From: Trichoplax adhaerens
Taxonomy: Eukaryota; Placozoa; Uniplacotomia; Trichoplacea; Trichoplacidae
DNA: 64,000 nt
Assembly: GCF_000150275.1 (NCBI RefSeq)
Contig: NW_002060956.1
Location: 1,139,207 to 1,203,206, forward strand
Direction of reading: 5' to 3'
This document shows, piece after piece, positions 40,401 to 52,209 of this stretch (the stretch's first letter is position 1; the number at the start of each line of letters is the position of its first letter). Made by a program: the position numbers and the translations under genes. The notes below the pieces were generated by a model, which was not told where the DNA came from, ran no database searches, and worked only from the letters and a program-made list of their open reading frames with translations.

Positions 40401-43400
40401 AATAAAATCTTTTTATTTGATCGTGTTAATCCATTCACAATTTAAAATATCTGCATATAATCGTATTCTACTTTAGGGTAACACGGGCATAAGAGGTCCA
40501 ATTGGGCCAACCGGACCTGACGGATCATCAGGATTGAAGGTATGCTAATCTTTGAGGATAGTTATAACCATTGATTCTATCCTTTGCCCATGGAAGATTG
40601 ACCATGTCATTATAAAATGGGATAATGACTTAATCTATAATTAATTGATAAAATGATGAAATTTTAATATCGAGAAGGCAATAATGATAGAAATTATTTA
40701 CTAATTTAGGGACAAAATGGAAGCGTTGGAGCTCAAGGAATGAAAGGACCGATGGTAAGGGTTTTAAATATTCAATCTTGATATTATATATGTTAACATT
40801 TAGGCGTATATCTAGCTGAAATATACTTTATTAGGGTGATCAAGGAGTAAAAGGAGCAAGGGGTCCAGCTGGTATAGATGGTCTAGAGGCAAGACTACCT
40901 TACAGTCATGATAGTAATTTAATGACTTCATTTAATAAATCAAAATTTATTGAAAATTTAGGGTATAGAAGGAGCACAAGGCTATCCAGGAGAACGTGGA
41001 CTGCCAGGCTTAACGGGGCCTCCGGGAAATACTACCGGTGTAAGCAAATTCTGCAATCACCATCCTAATTCTTGTTCATCAATACAAAGATATGACCATC
41101 CAGCTTACGCGCATAGATTAGCACCGCGTACCGCACTAATTTTTAATAATCATTAGGGCAATAACAGTAAAGGATTAAAGGGCGTAACTGGTGGCCAAGG
41201 GCCTTCCGGTGATCGTGGACAACCAGGTTCTCTCGGTAGCCCAGGTCTATCTGGATTATTGGGAAGAAATGGAACAGTAGGAATTCGAGGTCCAACTGGA
41301 GATCAAGGAGTCTCTGGGCAGCCAGGTTGGAACTCATTTTTCGTTATGACTTCAAATGATTTATGTACTGCATTAGCATCTAAAATTAATGCACTTTAAC
41401 AGCTTTAATATTTCAGAAAGTATACTATTATAGCTCCAATTCTGATCAAAAGTCCTATATCAATAACTTTTATGAAAACTTACCTGTGTTCGCGCTAGTA
41501 AAATCTTTATATTTATCAATACGCTGATGGTGTCGTTATCCTTCTAGGAACTCCAGGCTCATCTGGTCAGAAGGGTCAACAAGGTGTAAAAGGAGAAAAA
41601 GGTTTAACAGGGGATCGCGGTCCATCTGGACAAGTTATCGCCGGTATAGCTGGACTTAAAGGTCTTCCAGGTTTAAAAGGATCAAAAGGTCAGAGTGGAG
41701 ACATTGGAGAACCAGGAACACCAGGTAATTTATACCTACGATTCCATGGATTACTTGCTATATCATCTCAAGCATATGATATACCATTAGATAGGAATGA
41801 AGTGATTGAAAACAATTATTTTCCTAATTCTTTTTATGTCAATAATAATTTAGCGCCAGAAATTGCTGCTAAGCTTACTGCAGAAACACAAGGTGTTGCA
41901 GGAGACCCTGGAGTAAAAGGAATAAAAGGCTATCAAGGAAATCGTGGACCACAAGGAGATCGTGGATCCAATGGAACTAAAGGTTTATTGTAAATGATTA
42001 ACGATTCCTTTACTGTCTGTCTTCAGCAAGAAATGAAAAATTTTTGTTAATTAACTGAAATATCGTTTACAGGTGAAAGTGGTGGCCAGTGCCTATCATG
42101 TCCGAAAGGTCAAAAAGGTCAGGTAGGACAAAAAGGTAATCGAGGACCAATCGGTAAAACTGGACTATCCTTGGCGGGTCCCCTTGGTGCTAATGGCGAT
42201 GTTGGAGATCGTGGAGATCAGGGCAGTCCAGGCCAACCTGGAGAATTTGTAAGATCAATAGAATAGATAGGTTATTACTTCCATTAATTAATGCAACTAT
42301 TTAAATCTACTTGTAATCCATCATGCACGTCTAGCGTTTACAGTTTAACAAAATTTTATTAGCGCTAACATTAGGTAATGTGTTCTACGCTGCTTTGCAA
42401 TTACAGGGAGTCATTGGTGATTTAGGAGAAGTTGGAATTAAAGGCAGTAAAGGAGACTTGCCTGTTAATATAACCAAAGGAGATACAGGAGATCAATCTA
42501 ATATCAAAGGTGTTTCTGGGGATAAAGGACAAACTGGTGTTATCGGTGATAAAGGACAAAAAGGGGTAACAGGTGATTTGGGCTCTAAAGGTATCCAGGG
42601 TAATGTTGGTGATAAGGTTAGTAAAGCTTTTCAAAATGGTTTGAAGATTCTTACTCCCTGGTTACTTATCTGTACATTTCCTGATTCAATAGGGAATTAG
42701 AGGAGATACCGGGTTAAGAGGGCCTACAGAAATCGGCGATATTGGTCAAAAAGGTGAAAAAGGAACACCAGGCATTCCCGGGTTAGCATTTAAAGGATTG
42801 AAAGGGAGCCAGGGTGATCAAGGGCTGAAAGGCGTAAAAGGAACTAAAGGTAATTTATGCGGTGATAGACTATTTTGCCATTGTGACTTTTAATTTGTAA
42901 ACTATTCAAGGTGTGAGCAACCCACGATGTATAGATAGTATATAGAATAGAGGAATATAATTATGCAATTAATTCTAATCTAGGCCTAAAGGGAAACAGG
43001 GCCAATGGGACAATCGGAGCTCGAGGTGATCCTGGTGATCCAGGAGATCTGGGTAATCAAGGCCAGATTGGATTGACAGGAGATCTTGGTGATGTGGGTG
43101 ATGTTGGCATTAATGGCTCAAAAGGCCAAGTTGGTGATAAAGGAATATCGAATTTTACTGGTGATATCGGAGAAAGAGGAACAGATGCTATGCCACAAGG
43201 TCAGTTGGGATATATCGCCATAAATTTTAATTGATGTTAGGGCTTGATATTATGCGTTACATATTAAATAGGAAATTTAACCAACTAAAATTATTTTATA
43301 CCATATTCAGATCCATCTACTGCTCCTAGTGGGCTTAATGGGACTAAAGGTGATAAAGGACAAACTGGAGAGCCTGCTACTACAGCTGGATCTAAAGGAG

Positions 43401-46400
43401 ATGTTGGTAATATAGGATTACAGGGCGCTGTTGGTGATCGTGGTGATGGATTACTTGGCCCAGTAGGAGCTATTGGAGATCAAGGTGTTCAAGGGCAGAA
43501 AGGTGAAGTTGGTTTTAGAGGCTTTAAAGGAAGTAAAGGTATAAAAGGTGCTCTAGGAAATCAAGGACAAACTGGTATGTATCAACTAACCTTATGTTAT
43601 TTATCTATTTCTAATCTACCGGAGAGGTCTCTTGAAAGTAATCTAAAACTAATCCATGATCATCAATTAATTAGGTACAAGTGGTAGGAATGGAACTGAT
43701 GGTATTAATGGCGTTAAGGGACAGAAAGGCGAAGCTTCAGGATTGCAATTTATTGGACAGAAGGGAAGCAAGGGTATTATAGGAGATATCGGTAAGAGAT
43801 TATTAGAGCCTTTAAATTTTTTATAAATTGGACAATTTTTGACCTTGAAAACAAACTGCAGGCGATGCTGGTAGTAAAGGCCTTGTGGGAAACTTTGGTG
43901 ATGGAGGAGACGTTGGGGGGTTTGGAATTAAGGGTAGTCTTGGCGATAATGCACCTACAGGCTTAAAAGGAAACATTGGCGATTCTGGATCTGTGGGTAC
44001 GAAAGGGGACAAAGGTCCAGTTTCTGTAATTAAAGGATTTTTGGGAGATGCAGGTAATCTCAATAGATATTTGTTGTTGTCAAATTGCCTACAATATTCA
44101 ATCAATCGAAACATTTACAATTTGCCCTGATATTGTTCACAGGATTATCCGGTGATAAAGGTGGAATTGGATCTAGAGGGCCTATCGGTGAAAAAGGCCT
44201 ACCAGGTGAAAAAGGAAACATTGGTAATATCGGTGATGATAATGTTGATCATGGAATAGATGGAACCAATGGCGCTATTGGTGATAAAGGTGATGCTGGT
44301 GTACCTGGTGTCCAAGGTCGAACTGGTGATAAAGGTAGCGTTGGTCAAACTGGAGATAAAGGAATCAAAGGAGATACAGGATTAAAGGGCTTACAGGGTC
44401 CAATGGGTTTTCAAGGTAATTTATGAAAACTTTTGTGAATTATCTTGTATAAACCTTACTGATACCAAAATTTTAATCAATACTATATAGGAGTTAAAGG
44501 TGATGTTGGTGATTACGGACAAAATAATTCCGTCAAAGGATTACCTGGAGATGTAGGTGATAAAGGATTTCCAAGTAATGTCGCTGATAAAGGGCTACAA
44601 GGTGAAAAAGGTATTAAAGGTGAAGTAGGCCTTAGTGGTGAAAAAGGCATATTGGGATTGCAAGGGAATACGGGAACGACTGGTAAGCTCTTGACTAGAG
44701 AACGTTATTTACTTTATTCGCTTTTAACTGACAAATTCTTACATGTATTATTTGCAGGTAATACTGGTGATCAAGGGCCCAAAGGTTTTACTGGCGAAAA
44801 AGGAATTATAGGCGATAACTCGACGACACAAGGTGTAAAAGGAGATCGAGGAGAGCAAGGTCCTGTTGGAGAAATAGGCCCGATTGGAATACAAGGCGAT
44901 ATTGGAATTAAGGCTCAAGGTCAAAAAGGCGAACAAGGTTTTAATGGTTCTACTGGTGTTATTGGCGATAAAGGAATATTAGGTATTTTTTATTGATAAT
45001 TTCAAGCAGTCTTTACAAGATATAGACCGATCTATAAATTTAAATGCGACATACGCATTACTTAATATTTCAACGTTTTTCTTGATGATCGAAACTTAGG
45101 TACTTCTGCGTGTGTCAGAATTACTATCGACTATAGAATGATCAAATATTTTACGCTGTTTTAAATGATGGATTTAACGTATTCAAAGTTAAAAGTTGCG
45201 ATTAGATTTCATCCAACGCTATATCATAGTAGAAATGTTCCTTAGACTTTGTCACCTATTTCTATGCATAAAATCATCTCAGAAAGTACAAGAAATATAG
45301 AAATTTTCCTAATTTAGTGTACAGTGCAATAGAAGTATCATATATTAGAGCTATAATTCTTGTAATATCAGTAATCAATTTCGAGGTTTAAACTAAGTTT
45401 ATTTATTTAAACTTTTGTGTGTATAAAAATTGAAGTCGACTATCAATTCCATTGCAAATCAGTTTATATAGTGGAAGTATCATAATTAGAGTCAAATTTT
45501 AGATTGATATAAGATATTTCTATCATGCAATATCATATCTAAAATTCCCGGATAGTCCTCGTGATACAAATGATCTATTTGGGTTCGAATCTAAAACTTG
45601 ATTATTTGTGCTTTCGTACTGAAATACTTCAAAATTACAGTCCAATATAATTTACAATTGTACACACAATAGTTTTATAAATCGCCGTCTTAATTAAAAC
45701 TAGAACTTGAGATACTGTATCGCGTAATGGTAGTATCCTGTGCTAGAGTTATAATCTTGGACATGATGTAAATCAATTTAGAATTCTAACTTAATTAATG
45801 TACTTTTGTGCCCGTCAAAATTTTGGTCAGGCATAATTTACCATGGACATAATTCTACAGAATAGAGCTACCGTAATTAGAGGAAGAATTCTGAGATACC
45901 ATATTGCACGATAGAAATATTTTATGTTAGAGCCGAACTCTACCATATACTAATAATCTAGAAAGTACCGGTATATTTTATAGTCAATCAGTACCTATAC
46001 TATAATCCATTTACTATAATAACCCTATAATATTCATTATCCAGCACACATGTAGATCCGCCTTGCTAAGTTAGATACGCGTTATTTTTTTACCTTTTCA
46101 GGCGTACTAGGTCCTACGGGTGTGTTAGGCCCTCAAGGCCAAAAAGGAGAATTAGGTTTGGGCGGCATTTTCGTATATGGAGCTAACGGTGATCAAGGTG
46201 TGAGGGGAGATCCAGGTCTTAAGGGGCCTATAGGAATGATTGGAAATGCTACTACTAAAGGAGATCCGGGCAACAAAGGTATCATAGCACCAAATATGAT
46301 TGCATTGCACTATATCAAATCTCGGAATTAGCGTTAACTATTTGTTGAAATTTGTCTATCTTATAGGCGATAAAGGTCTACCAGGTCAACCTGGTGATAT

Positions 46401-48621
46401 GGGTTTAAATAGTACGCAACGTGGACTTCCAGGTGAGACAGGCGATCTCGGAGTAAAAGGAGTAATCGGTCAAGAAGGAGATATTGGCAGCATGGGGCCA
46501 AAAGGCCAACCATCACCACCAGGTACTCCTGGCCGGCCAGGCCAGAAAGGTGAACCTGGCATTCAAGGTGATGGAGGACCGATTGGCATAATTGGACCAA
46601 CTGGAACACCTGGAAGAAATGGCTCAAAGGGAGAACGCGGTTTGCGTGGTATTCAAGGAGTTATGGGAGTTAAAGGAGACATTGGTCAATCAGGTAGACC
46701 TGGTCTATCTATTTCTGGACCTATTGGTGAGATCGGAGAAGTAGGTATTCCAGGTATTAATGGAACTAGTGGAGATGTTGGAGAGATCGGTGATCAAGGC
46801 CCTATAGGGAGAAGAGGAGATTCAGGGCTAAAAGGCATGACAGGAGAGCAAGGACAAGCTGGAGAGGTTGGAATAAGAGGTGATAATGGCACAATTGGAG
46901 ATGTAGGAGAGGCTGGCTTGCTATTTCGTAATTTGTCTGAAGTCGATTATACAATAAAAGGAGAACAAGGTGATCAAGGTTATCAAGGAATGATTGGTGA
47001 TCAAGGAGTCAAAGGTGATATTGGTCCACGCGGTCTAATAGGTTATAAAGGTGATCAAGGTGGAAGCATTGATGGTGACATAGGGCGCAAAGGTTTAGCT
47101 AATTTAGTTAAAGGTGTACTGGGTGATGTTGGCAGTCTAGGATTATCTGGTGAAAAGGGGTTGGTCGGCATTTTAGGTTTTAAGGGCTTTCCAGGTGATC
47201 AAGGACCAAGTCGATCTTTTGCTGATGCTGGATTCCTCTTAACGGTCCATAGTCAAACTGATCAAATACCTGATTGTCCTGGCAATCGAACTCGATTATG
47301 GATAGGATATAGTTTTCTAAGTATGACGGGTAAAAGCAAACACAGTGGACAAGATTTAAGTTCAGCTGGTTCTTGTTTAAGAGCATTTTCAACGGATCCT
47401 TTCGCTTACTGTAATGGTAACAACCTCTGCCATCGAGGTGGCAATAGCATGGTTACCTATTGGTTATCAACATCGCTCACTCCAGCTATGATGACTCTGA
47501 CTGGTCTTAACATTCGACCTTATATCAGCAGGTTGATGAAACTTTAAATACTGCATACATTAATCGAATTTATAAATTTATTAAGCTATTACTAACAAGG
47601 TTTTTCAGTTATTACTATAGTTACATGTTACAATATATCTATCGATAGTCGTTACCAATAATAAGAATAACTTAGTGTATTCCACTTTGAATAAGTCATA
47701 AAGTGATTCGATAGTCAAGGTTTGACGTAGATTGTGAAATTGATGCAATTCAAGGATTTACGTCGGCAAGATTTCTGTACGATGGAAGTATAGATGATGA
47801 AATTAACTAATTATAGTACAGTGCGATATTGATGTTATTATCGACAATTAACAACCTAATTAATAAGAATAAGAGTAACAATTACATGAAAGAGATTTAC
47901 ATATATATCTTTCCCGTGGTTTACCATCAAGTTTTTAGTACTGTATTCGGTAATACTACAAATTTGATGATATAGCTATGCCACCATGAATTTGATCAGT
48001 CTTTCTAATTTGTAGCATAATGATTAATTTCATGGTGGTTGATAAAGGTACATTAAATGTGTTTACTGCTGCAATATTATTGAGCTCCAGGAGAAGCTAA
48101 TTTTTATTTGATGTTTTGTTAAAATTTCAGATGCACTGTTTGTGAAGCTGAAGCAAATTCTATTGCACTCCATAGCCAGTCTCAAACTCCACCTTCCTGC
48201 CCAAGTGGCTATGAATTGTTGTGGCAGGGCTACAGCTACTGGATGGTAAGATAATTAGTTGATAATGCTTCGATTTGATCATGATTTGGTAATTGAGTGA
48301 ATTGTTCCTGTACGTAATTTGCATGTGATTTGATATATTGCATTTTAATTGCAGCATACCGGTCAAGGAAAATCTGTAGCAGGCCAAGACCTCTCTTCTC
48401 CTGGTTCTTGCTTAAGACGGTTCCAGTCAATGCCGTTTATTGAGTGTGATGGTCCTTCTGGTAGCTGTTTCTTTTACAGCAATTCTAAGAGCTTTTGGGT
48501 TACAGCAGTCAATGTTACCGATCAATTTGAGCCGCCGACTGCTACTGTACTCAATTTTAACGATAACCCTCAATCTTATATCAGTAGATGCAGTGTTTGT
48601 TTAAGGAAATTTACGACCTAG
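37419..48621 (+). CDS. COL4B: collagen IV alpha chain B (plus-strand member of the pair)
   Basis: Second basement-membrane collagen chain, traced as 25 exons from 37419-37505 to 48355-48621, phases agreeing, 1577 residues. The start has two adjacent ATGs and a signal peptide (FIIAALLWLCLLHLEAHA). The next about 45 residues are non-collagenous and, as in chain A, have no cysteine. The interrupted Gly-X-Y domain runs to about residue 1350 and is rich in GDKG, GDVG and GDIG triplets. It has a Cys-X-X-Cys break (GGQCLSCPKG) at codon 336. Most of the repeat domain's last third and the first part of NC1 sit in one 1165-base exon (46367-47531). NC1 shows DCPGNRTRLWIGYSF, SAGSCLRAF, TYWLSTSLTPAMMTLTG, RCTVCEA, PSCPSGYELLWQGYSY, PGSCLRRFQSMPFIEC and SRCSVCLRK, with 12 cysteines. 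Position 93 is Met but position 211 is Asn. Intron 1 is nearly 2 kb and repeat-rich. One intron uses a GC donor. Confidence 0.96.
37745..38240. repeat. diverged tandem repeats in intron 1 of collagen chain B
   Basis: The block gatcat(g/a)aaagtatcat recurs at about 37999, 38057 and 38145, with a weaker copy near 37782. The last two units, about 88 bases apart, also share tagatgatgacaaaaatcaa / tagatgacgatcaaatcaag and tcaagtctaa. Earlier units are nearer 57 bases. Non-coding. Confidence 0.65.
38725..39140. repeat. second diverged tandem array in intron 1 of chain B
   Basis: Three to four units of about 115-125 bases beginning near 38728, 38852 and 38965. Shared blocks are acattcaagaac, aatcgttttgtagctat (compare aatcattttacagctgt and gcaatgttttgtaacca) and a closing acagtat(t/ctt). 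Identity is low. Confidence 0.55.
40889..40890 (+). other. GC splice donor (GC-AG intron) in collagen chain B
   Basis: The exon 40835-40888 ends GGTCTAGAG and is followed by GCAAGA. The next exon starts at 40962 after AATTTAG with GGT in phase 0. No GT near the exon end keeps the Gly-X-Y frame, so this is a GC-AG intron. Confidence 0.8.
45000..46090. repeat. large intron of chain B with diverged repeats
   Basis: Intron between exons 44758-44982 and 46102-46278, the longest after intron 1. It contains decayed repeats: ctataattcttgtaatatca followed by gtaatcaatttcgag (about 45352-45386) resembles ttataatcttggacatgatg followed by taaatcaatttagaa (about 45750-45784), with further partial copies. 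No coding potential. Confidence 0.45.
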
Positions 48622-49410
48622 ATACATCATTCAATTCAATTATCGTATTTAAATAATGTTATTAATACGCATTCAATTTGTCCGCTCCACTCGTTAGCAG
48701 ACCAGTTCATTTATTATTGATAAATTTTCTCCTATTAAAGTAAAAAATGCCATTACAGATGACTCAAATAGGCTATTATTACTAGCTGAATTTCTAACGT
48801 AGAATTGATATTTTCTAATAGTAAGGCGTGGAATTATATTAAAAAAATTCCAAAGTAATTTCGCAATTTTTCTGCCAATTAATCAATTATTCAATTGTTA
48901 AAGACTCCTTGGTACGGATTTATGATGAAAAACATAAATAAAACTTTCAATTTTTTATGTATCTAACGATAGATAATATCATATGTCAGTAATTATTAAT
49001 GGGAGTATGCAGACATAACGTGATCGTACTATATATAGATTGCATTGCTACCTACTAAGGTTATTGATATAAGTACCCTCCATAGCCTAATATGCCAGTA
49101 AGTATTAGAACTAAATCCAGCTTGGAAGCGCAGTAGATATTTACATCAATTGATATCTTATTAATAAAAAAATTCATTTAATATCCAAAATGTAGCTTGT
49201 GAGGATAATTTAAAAGTATCCAGGACAGGTTAGGTGTTAATAAAGGCTAATATCCATTTAATAATATACGGCAATTATTTTTTACCAGTTACAGTAGCTG
49301 GAGAAAAGGAACGTAACTGTACAGTACGTGTTAATCAAAATATTTTATGGCATTGAAAACTTTCGTGCTGTAACTAATTTTAACTGTATGTATACAAATT
49401 TTTTCATTCT
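48622..49410. other. tail-to-tail spacer between collagen chain B and WRAP53
   Basis: 3' flanks of two convergent genes. A canonical AATAAA lies at 48937, about 316 bases past the collagen stop, and is the likely poly(A) signal. A short TGTACAGTAC palindrome occurs near 49318. No gene seen. Confidence 0.5.
48937..48942 (+). promoter_or_regulatory. probable poly(A) signal of collagen chain B
   Basis: AATAAA hexamer downstream of the TAG stop at 48619-48621, the first clear one on this strand. Confidence 0.5.
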
Positions 49411-52165
49411 TTACGCCTTACTATTACGCGATAGCAAAGACCAAAGTTTTACAGAAGATTCTGTCATTATGTGCTCTTCAGGATCCTGATCAACGTCATT
49501 ATCATTATCATAATTACGACCGGGCGTAACAAATAAACGTTGACCACATGATGAAGCAAGAAGAGGTAAGGTTGGATGAAAGCTAAACATACGAATATAA
49601 TCAATCGAGCGTTAACACATCACAATTGATCGAATTGAATGGGGCATATTGTTTAAAGCATAGAATCGGTTCAATGAATACACTTTCTATATAATTTCTC
49701 ACCTAACACCATTTACGGCATCACGATGGGCAACAAATTGTAGTAACGAAGGTAATGGAGAATCCTTTTCATCATTTTGTGCTGATAACGTTGTATCCCA
49801 GATGTTGATTGTACCATCTTGGTTGCCGGATGATAAATATCTTCCTGACCTAATTGGTAATAGAAACAATTTCTACAATTAATAGGATACATGACTTTAT
49901 TATTATACCACGACGACAAGCTTACGGATCTAGATCAAAATAAATTCGTTGATTAGTTAAAACTTGTCTTGTCATAGAGCAAAGCACAACACCAGGTTGT
50001 CTAAGATCCCAACATAAAATTTCACTGTCCTGTACAAAAATTTGTAATAAATATGACGTTATCAAAAGAATAACAGTGATGATGACTTCGTCTATACTAC
50101 ACTTTGAAATGATGTACATAATTAGTTAAACCTTTCTTCCGCCAGTGAAGAGCCGATTTCCGTCAAGAGAAAATTGTAAATGAGTAATTCCCCCATGATG
50201 GCCCTTCAATTGAAAACATAGATAGCCGCTGGGTTCTTCATAAATGCCAACTAATGATAATATGACATACTAGTCTTAGTCGAAGCATTTTAAAATGTTA
50301 TGTAATACATTAAGAGTTAATATTTTATGTCTTATAATACATTGCAATATAAAATAACCTGATCGAGAATATGAGCCAACAGCATATAAATTTGTATGGT
50401 AAGGGTTCATCGCTATACATGATATAATCCCACTTTGTCCTTCCTTATTAACTATGCAGACATAAGGCGAACGGATTAATCCAACTTTTAAACTATTGTG
50501 ATAGATTAGTTATCAATTGTCTTAGTATTCTTTACCGAAAGTTGGTCTATTTTCAAAATCGCGACCCGGCCTTGAAGTATGGAATACACGAACGGATTTT
50601 TTACTACCGCAATAAATTAAATCACCATTTAAGCTAAAGGCCAAGCTATGAGCGGGTGATAATTCATCCTATTTCATTAGCAAAGTTTATTAGCTAAAAT
50701 TAATTGCAGTAATTACTTAAATAGTGCTATCCTGCGTCAAGTTAGTCACAAAAGATTTCGTACCAAATGATTAAAACAGCTATAGGAGCATCTAATTTGG
50801 CCGGTATAAGCGTCCCACAAGTGTAAAGGATGATCTCGGCTTGTACTTAAGAAGCTAAAAAGATTAAGAATGTAGATCGAATATATCATTAAATTTCTGT
50901 ATGAAGTATGTATTGTTTATGCAGTAAATTAAAACGTAAAATGACCGCAAAAGAAAAAGTTTTAGATAGTAAATTTCATATACCAGCATGTAGCGGCATC
51001 ATATGATGACATCTTGGGATACCAAGTATAATCATAGATAGTTTCTCCTTCTGCCATTCTCAATGCGCAAGTCTATCCAAAACATATAACAAATCTCCAT
51101 TAATTCATTAATATCATCATCAATCCATCTTTAAATGTATCGTTAGTTGGTGATATATTTTATTTACCAGATCAGGTAGTGTCAAACATGGTTGCTCGTA
51201 AGCCTCTAAAGGTAAGTCAAATACACGAAGGACATTATCATTCGCGTTGGTTAATAAACAGGAACCGTCAGGGGACCTGAAATGAATCATGTTATGATTA
51301 GACGAATGAACAGGATGATTGCATTGTTAGTTAAATATTACATAAAAAATGATTGCTTTCACATTGTTTAGTTACTTTGGCTGGTATAATACGTATATGC
51401 AGAGTAATTATACAGTATTAGGGGCGTCATATTACCATTTGCAACCTTTGAGAAAATTTTCACTTCGGTTATGAAATTCAGAGTAATTGACACAAAATTC
51501 CAATGGAGTAGTGACAAAATCGTAATTGATTAATGGTCTAGGAATAGGCAGAGGTTGAGTAAATTCTTACGCATTATGTAGTCGAATAGACGTTTGTATT
51601 AAATAATGGTACAAATATCATTTCATAGTTGAGCATGAACCTAATTTTCACTTGAAATACAAAAAATTTTGCTTTTCACTAATCTACTAGCATATACTCC
51701 ACGTACATGATGTGGTCTTCGTTAGATTCCATGTTATCTTCGTTCAATTCCGTGTTATCTTCATTGGATTCTATGTTATCTTCGTTGGATTCCACGTTGT
51801 CTTCGTTGAATTTCATCTTATCTTCACCGCTGCCGTTATCATCCACCTTTGGCTGATTCTCGTTAGGTGAAATGGTCACTCTCTTGAGCTAGCGGAATTT
51901 GCTCAGTATCACAGGGTAAATCCGCATTGGAGGTTACAATGGTCATTGATTTATCAACGTTATCTTGCAAATCCATTTCTGGCGATTGTTTTAAATGAGA
52001 ATTTGCATTAGCCAAATTGGTATGATCGTTTTGTGTATTATCGTCGTAATCTTGTAATAGAATGGATTGATCGATTTGTTTATTATTTACAGTTAGCGTA
52101 CACTCCTCATCCATCTCTTGCTTATGGCTGTTATAATACTGTAACACTATACCAGTGCAATCCAC
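49411..52165 (-). CDS. WRAP53: WRAP53/TCAB1, WD40 telomerase and Cajal-body protein
   Basis: Human WRAP53 binds the CAB box of scaRNAs and telomerase RNA and delivers them to Cajal bodies. Exons from the 5' side: acidic N-terminal frame(s) 52165 to 51707, then 51537-51436, 51276-51168, 51072-50984, 50854-50764, 50668-50536, 50451-50359, 50250-50132, 50029-49926, 49849-49703 and 49582-49411, all phases agreeing from the second exon on. Diagnostic matches are [113 protein letters not shown] and QRLFVTPGR. The seven-blade propeller is complete, about 385 residues. The N-terminal part is Asp/Glu/Asn-rich and lies in two overlapping frames (52165-51863 and 51879-51707), which need a small intron or a frame change to join; I could not fix that join. 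Confidence 0.9.
51715..51819 (-). repeat. 21-bp coding minisatellite in WRAP53 N-terminus
   Basis: Five imperfect 21-base units encode the heptapeptide pattern ESNEDN plus one variable residue ([28 protein letters not shown]). In-frame length variation would keep the protein open. Confidence 0.8.
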
Positions 52166-52209
52166 TTTCGAAGCAAATGCAAGTTACTCCAATTTCGATA
52201 TAGACACAG

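Noticed and set aside
43821-44114. Minus-strand Pro-rich frame inside collagen chain B
   Set aside because: Antisense shadow of the chain B exon 43862-44053.
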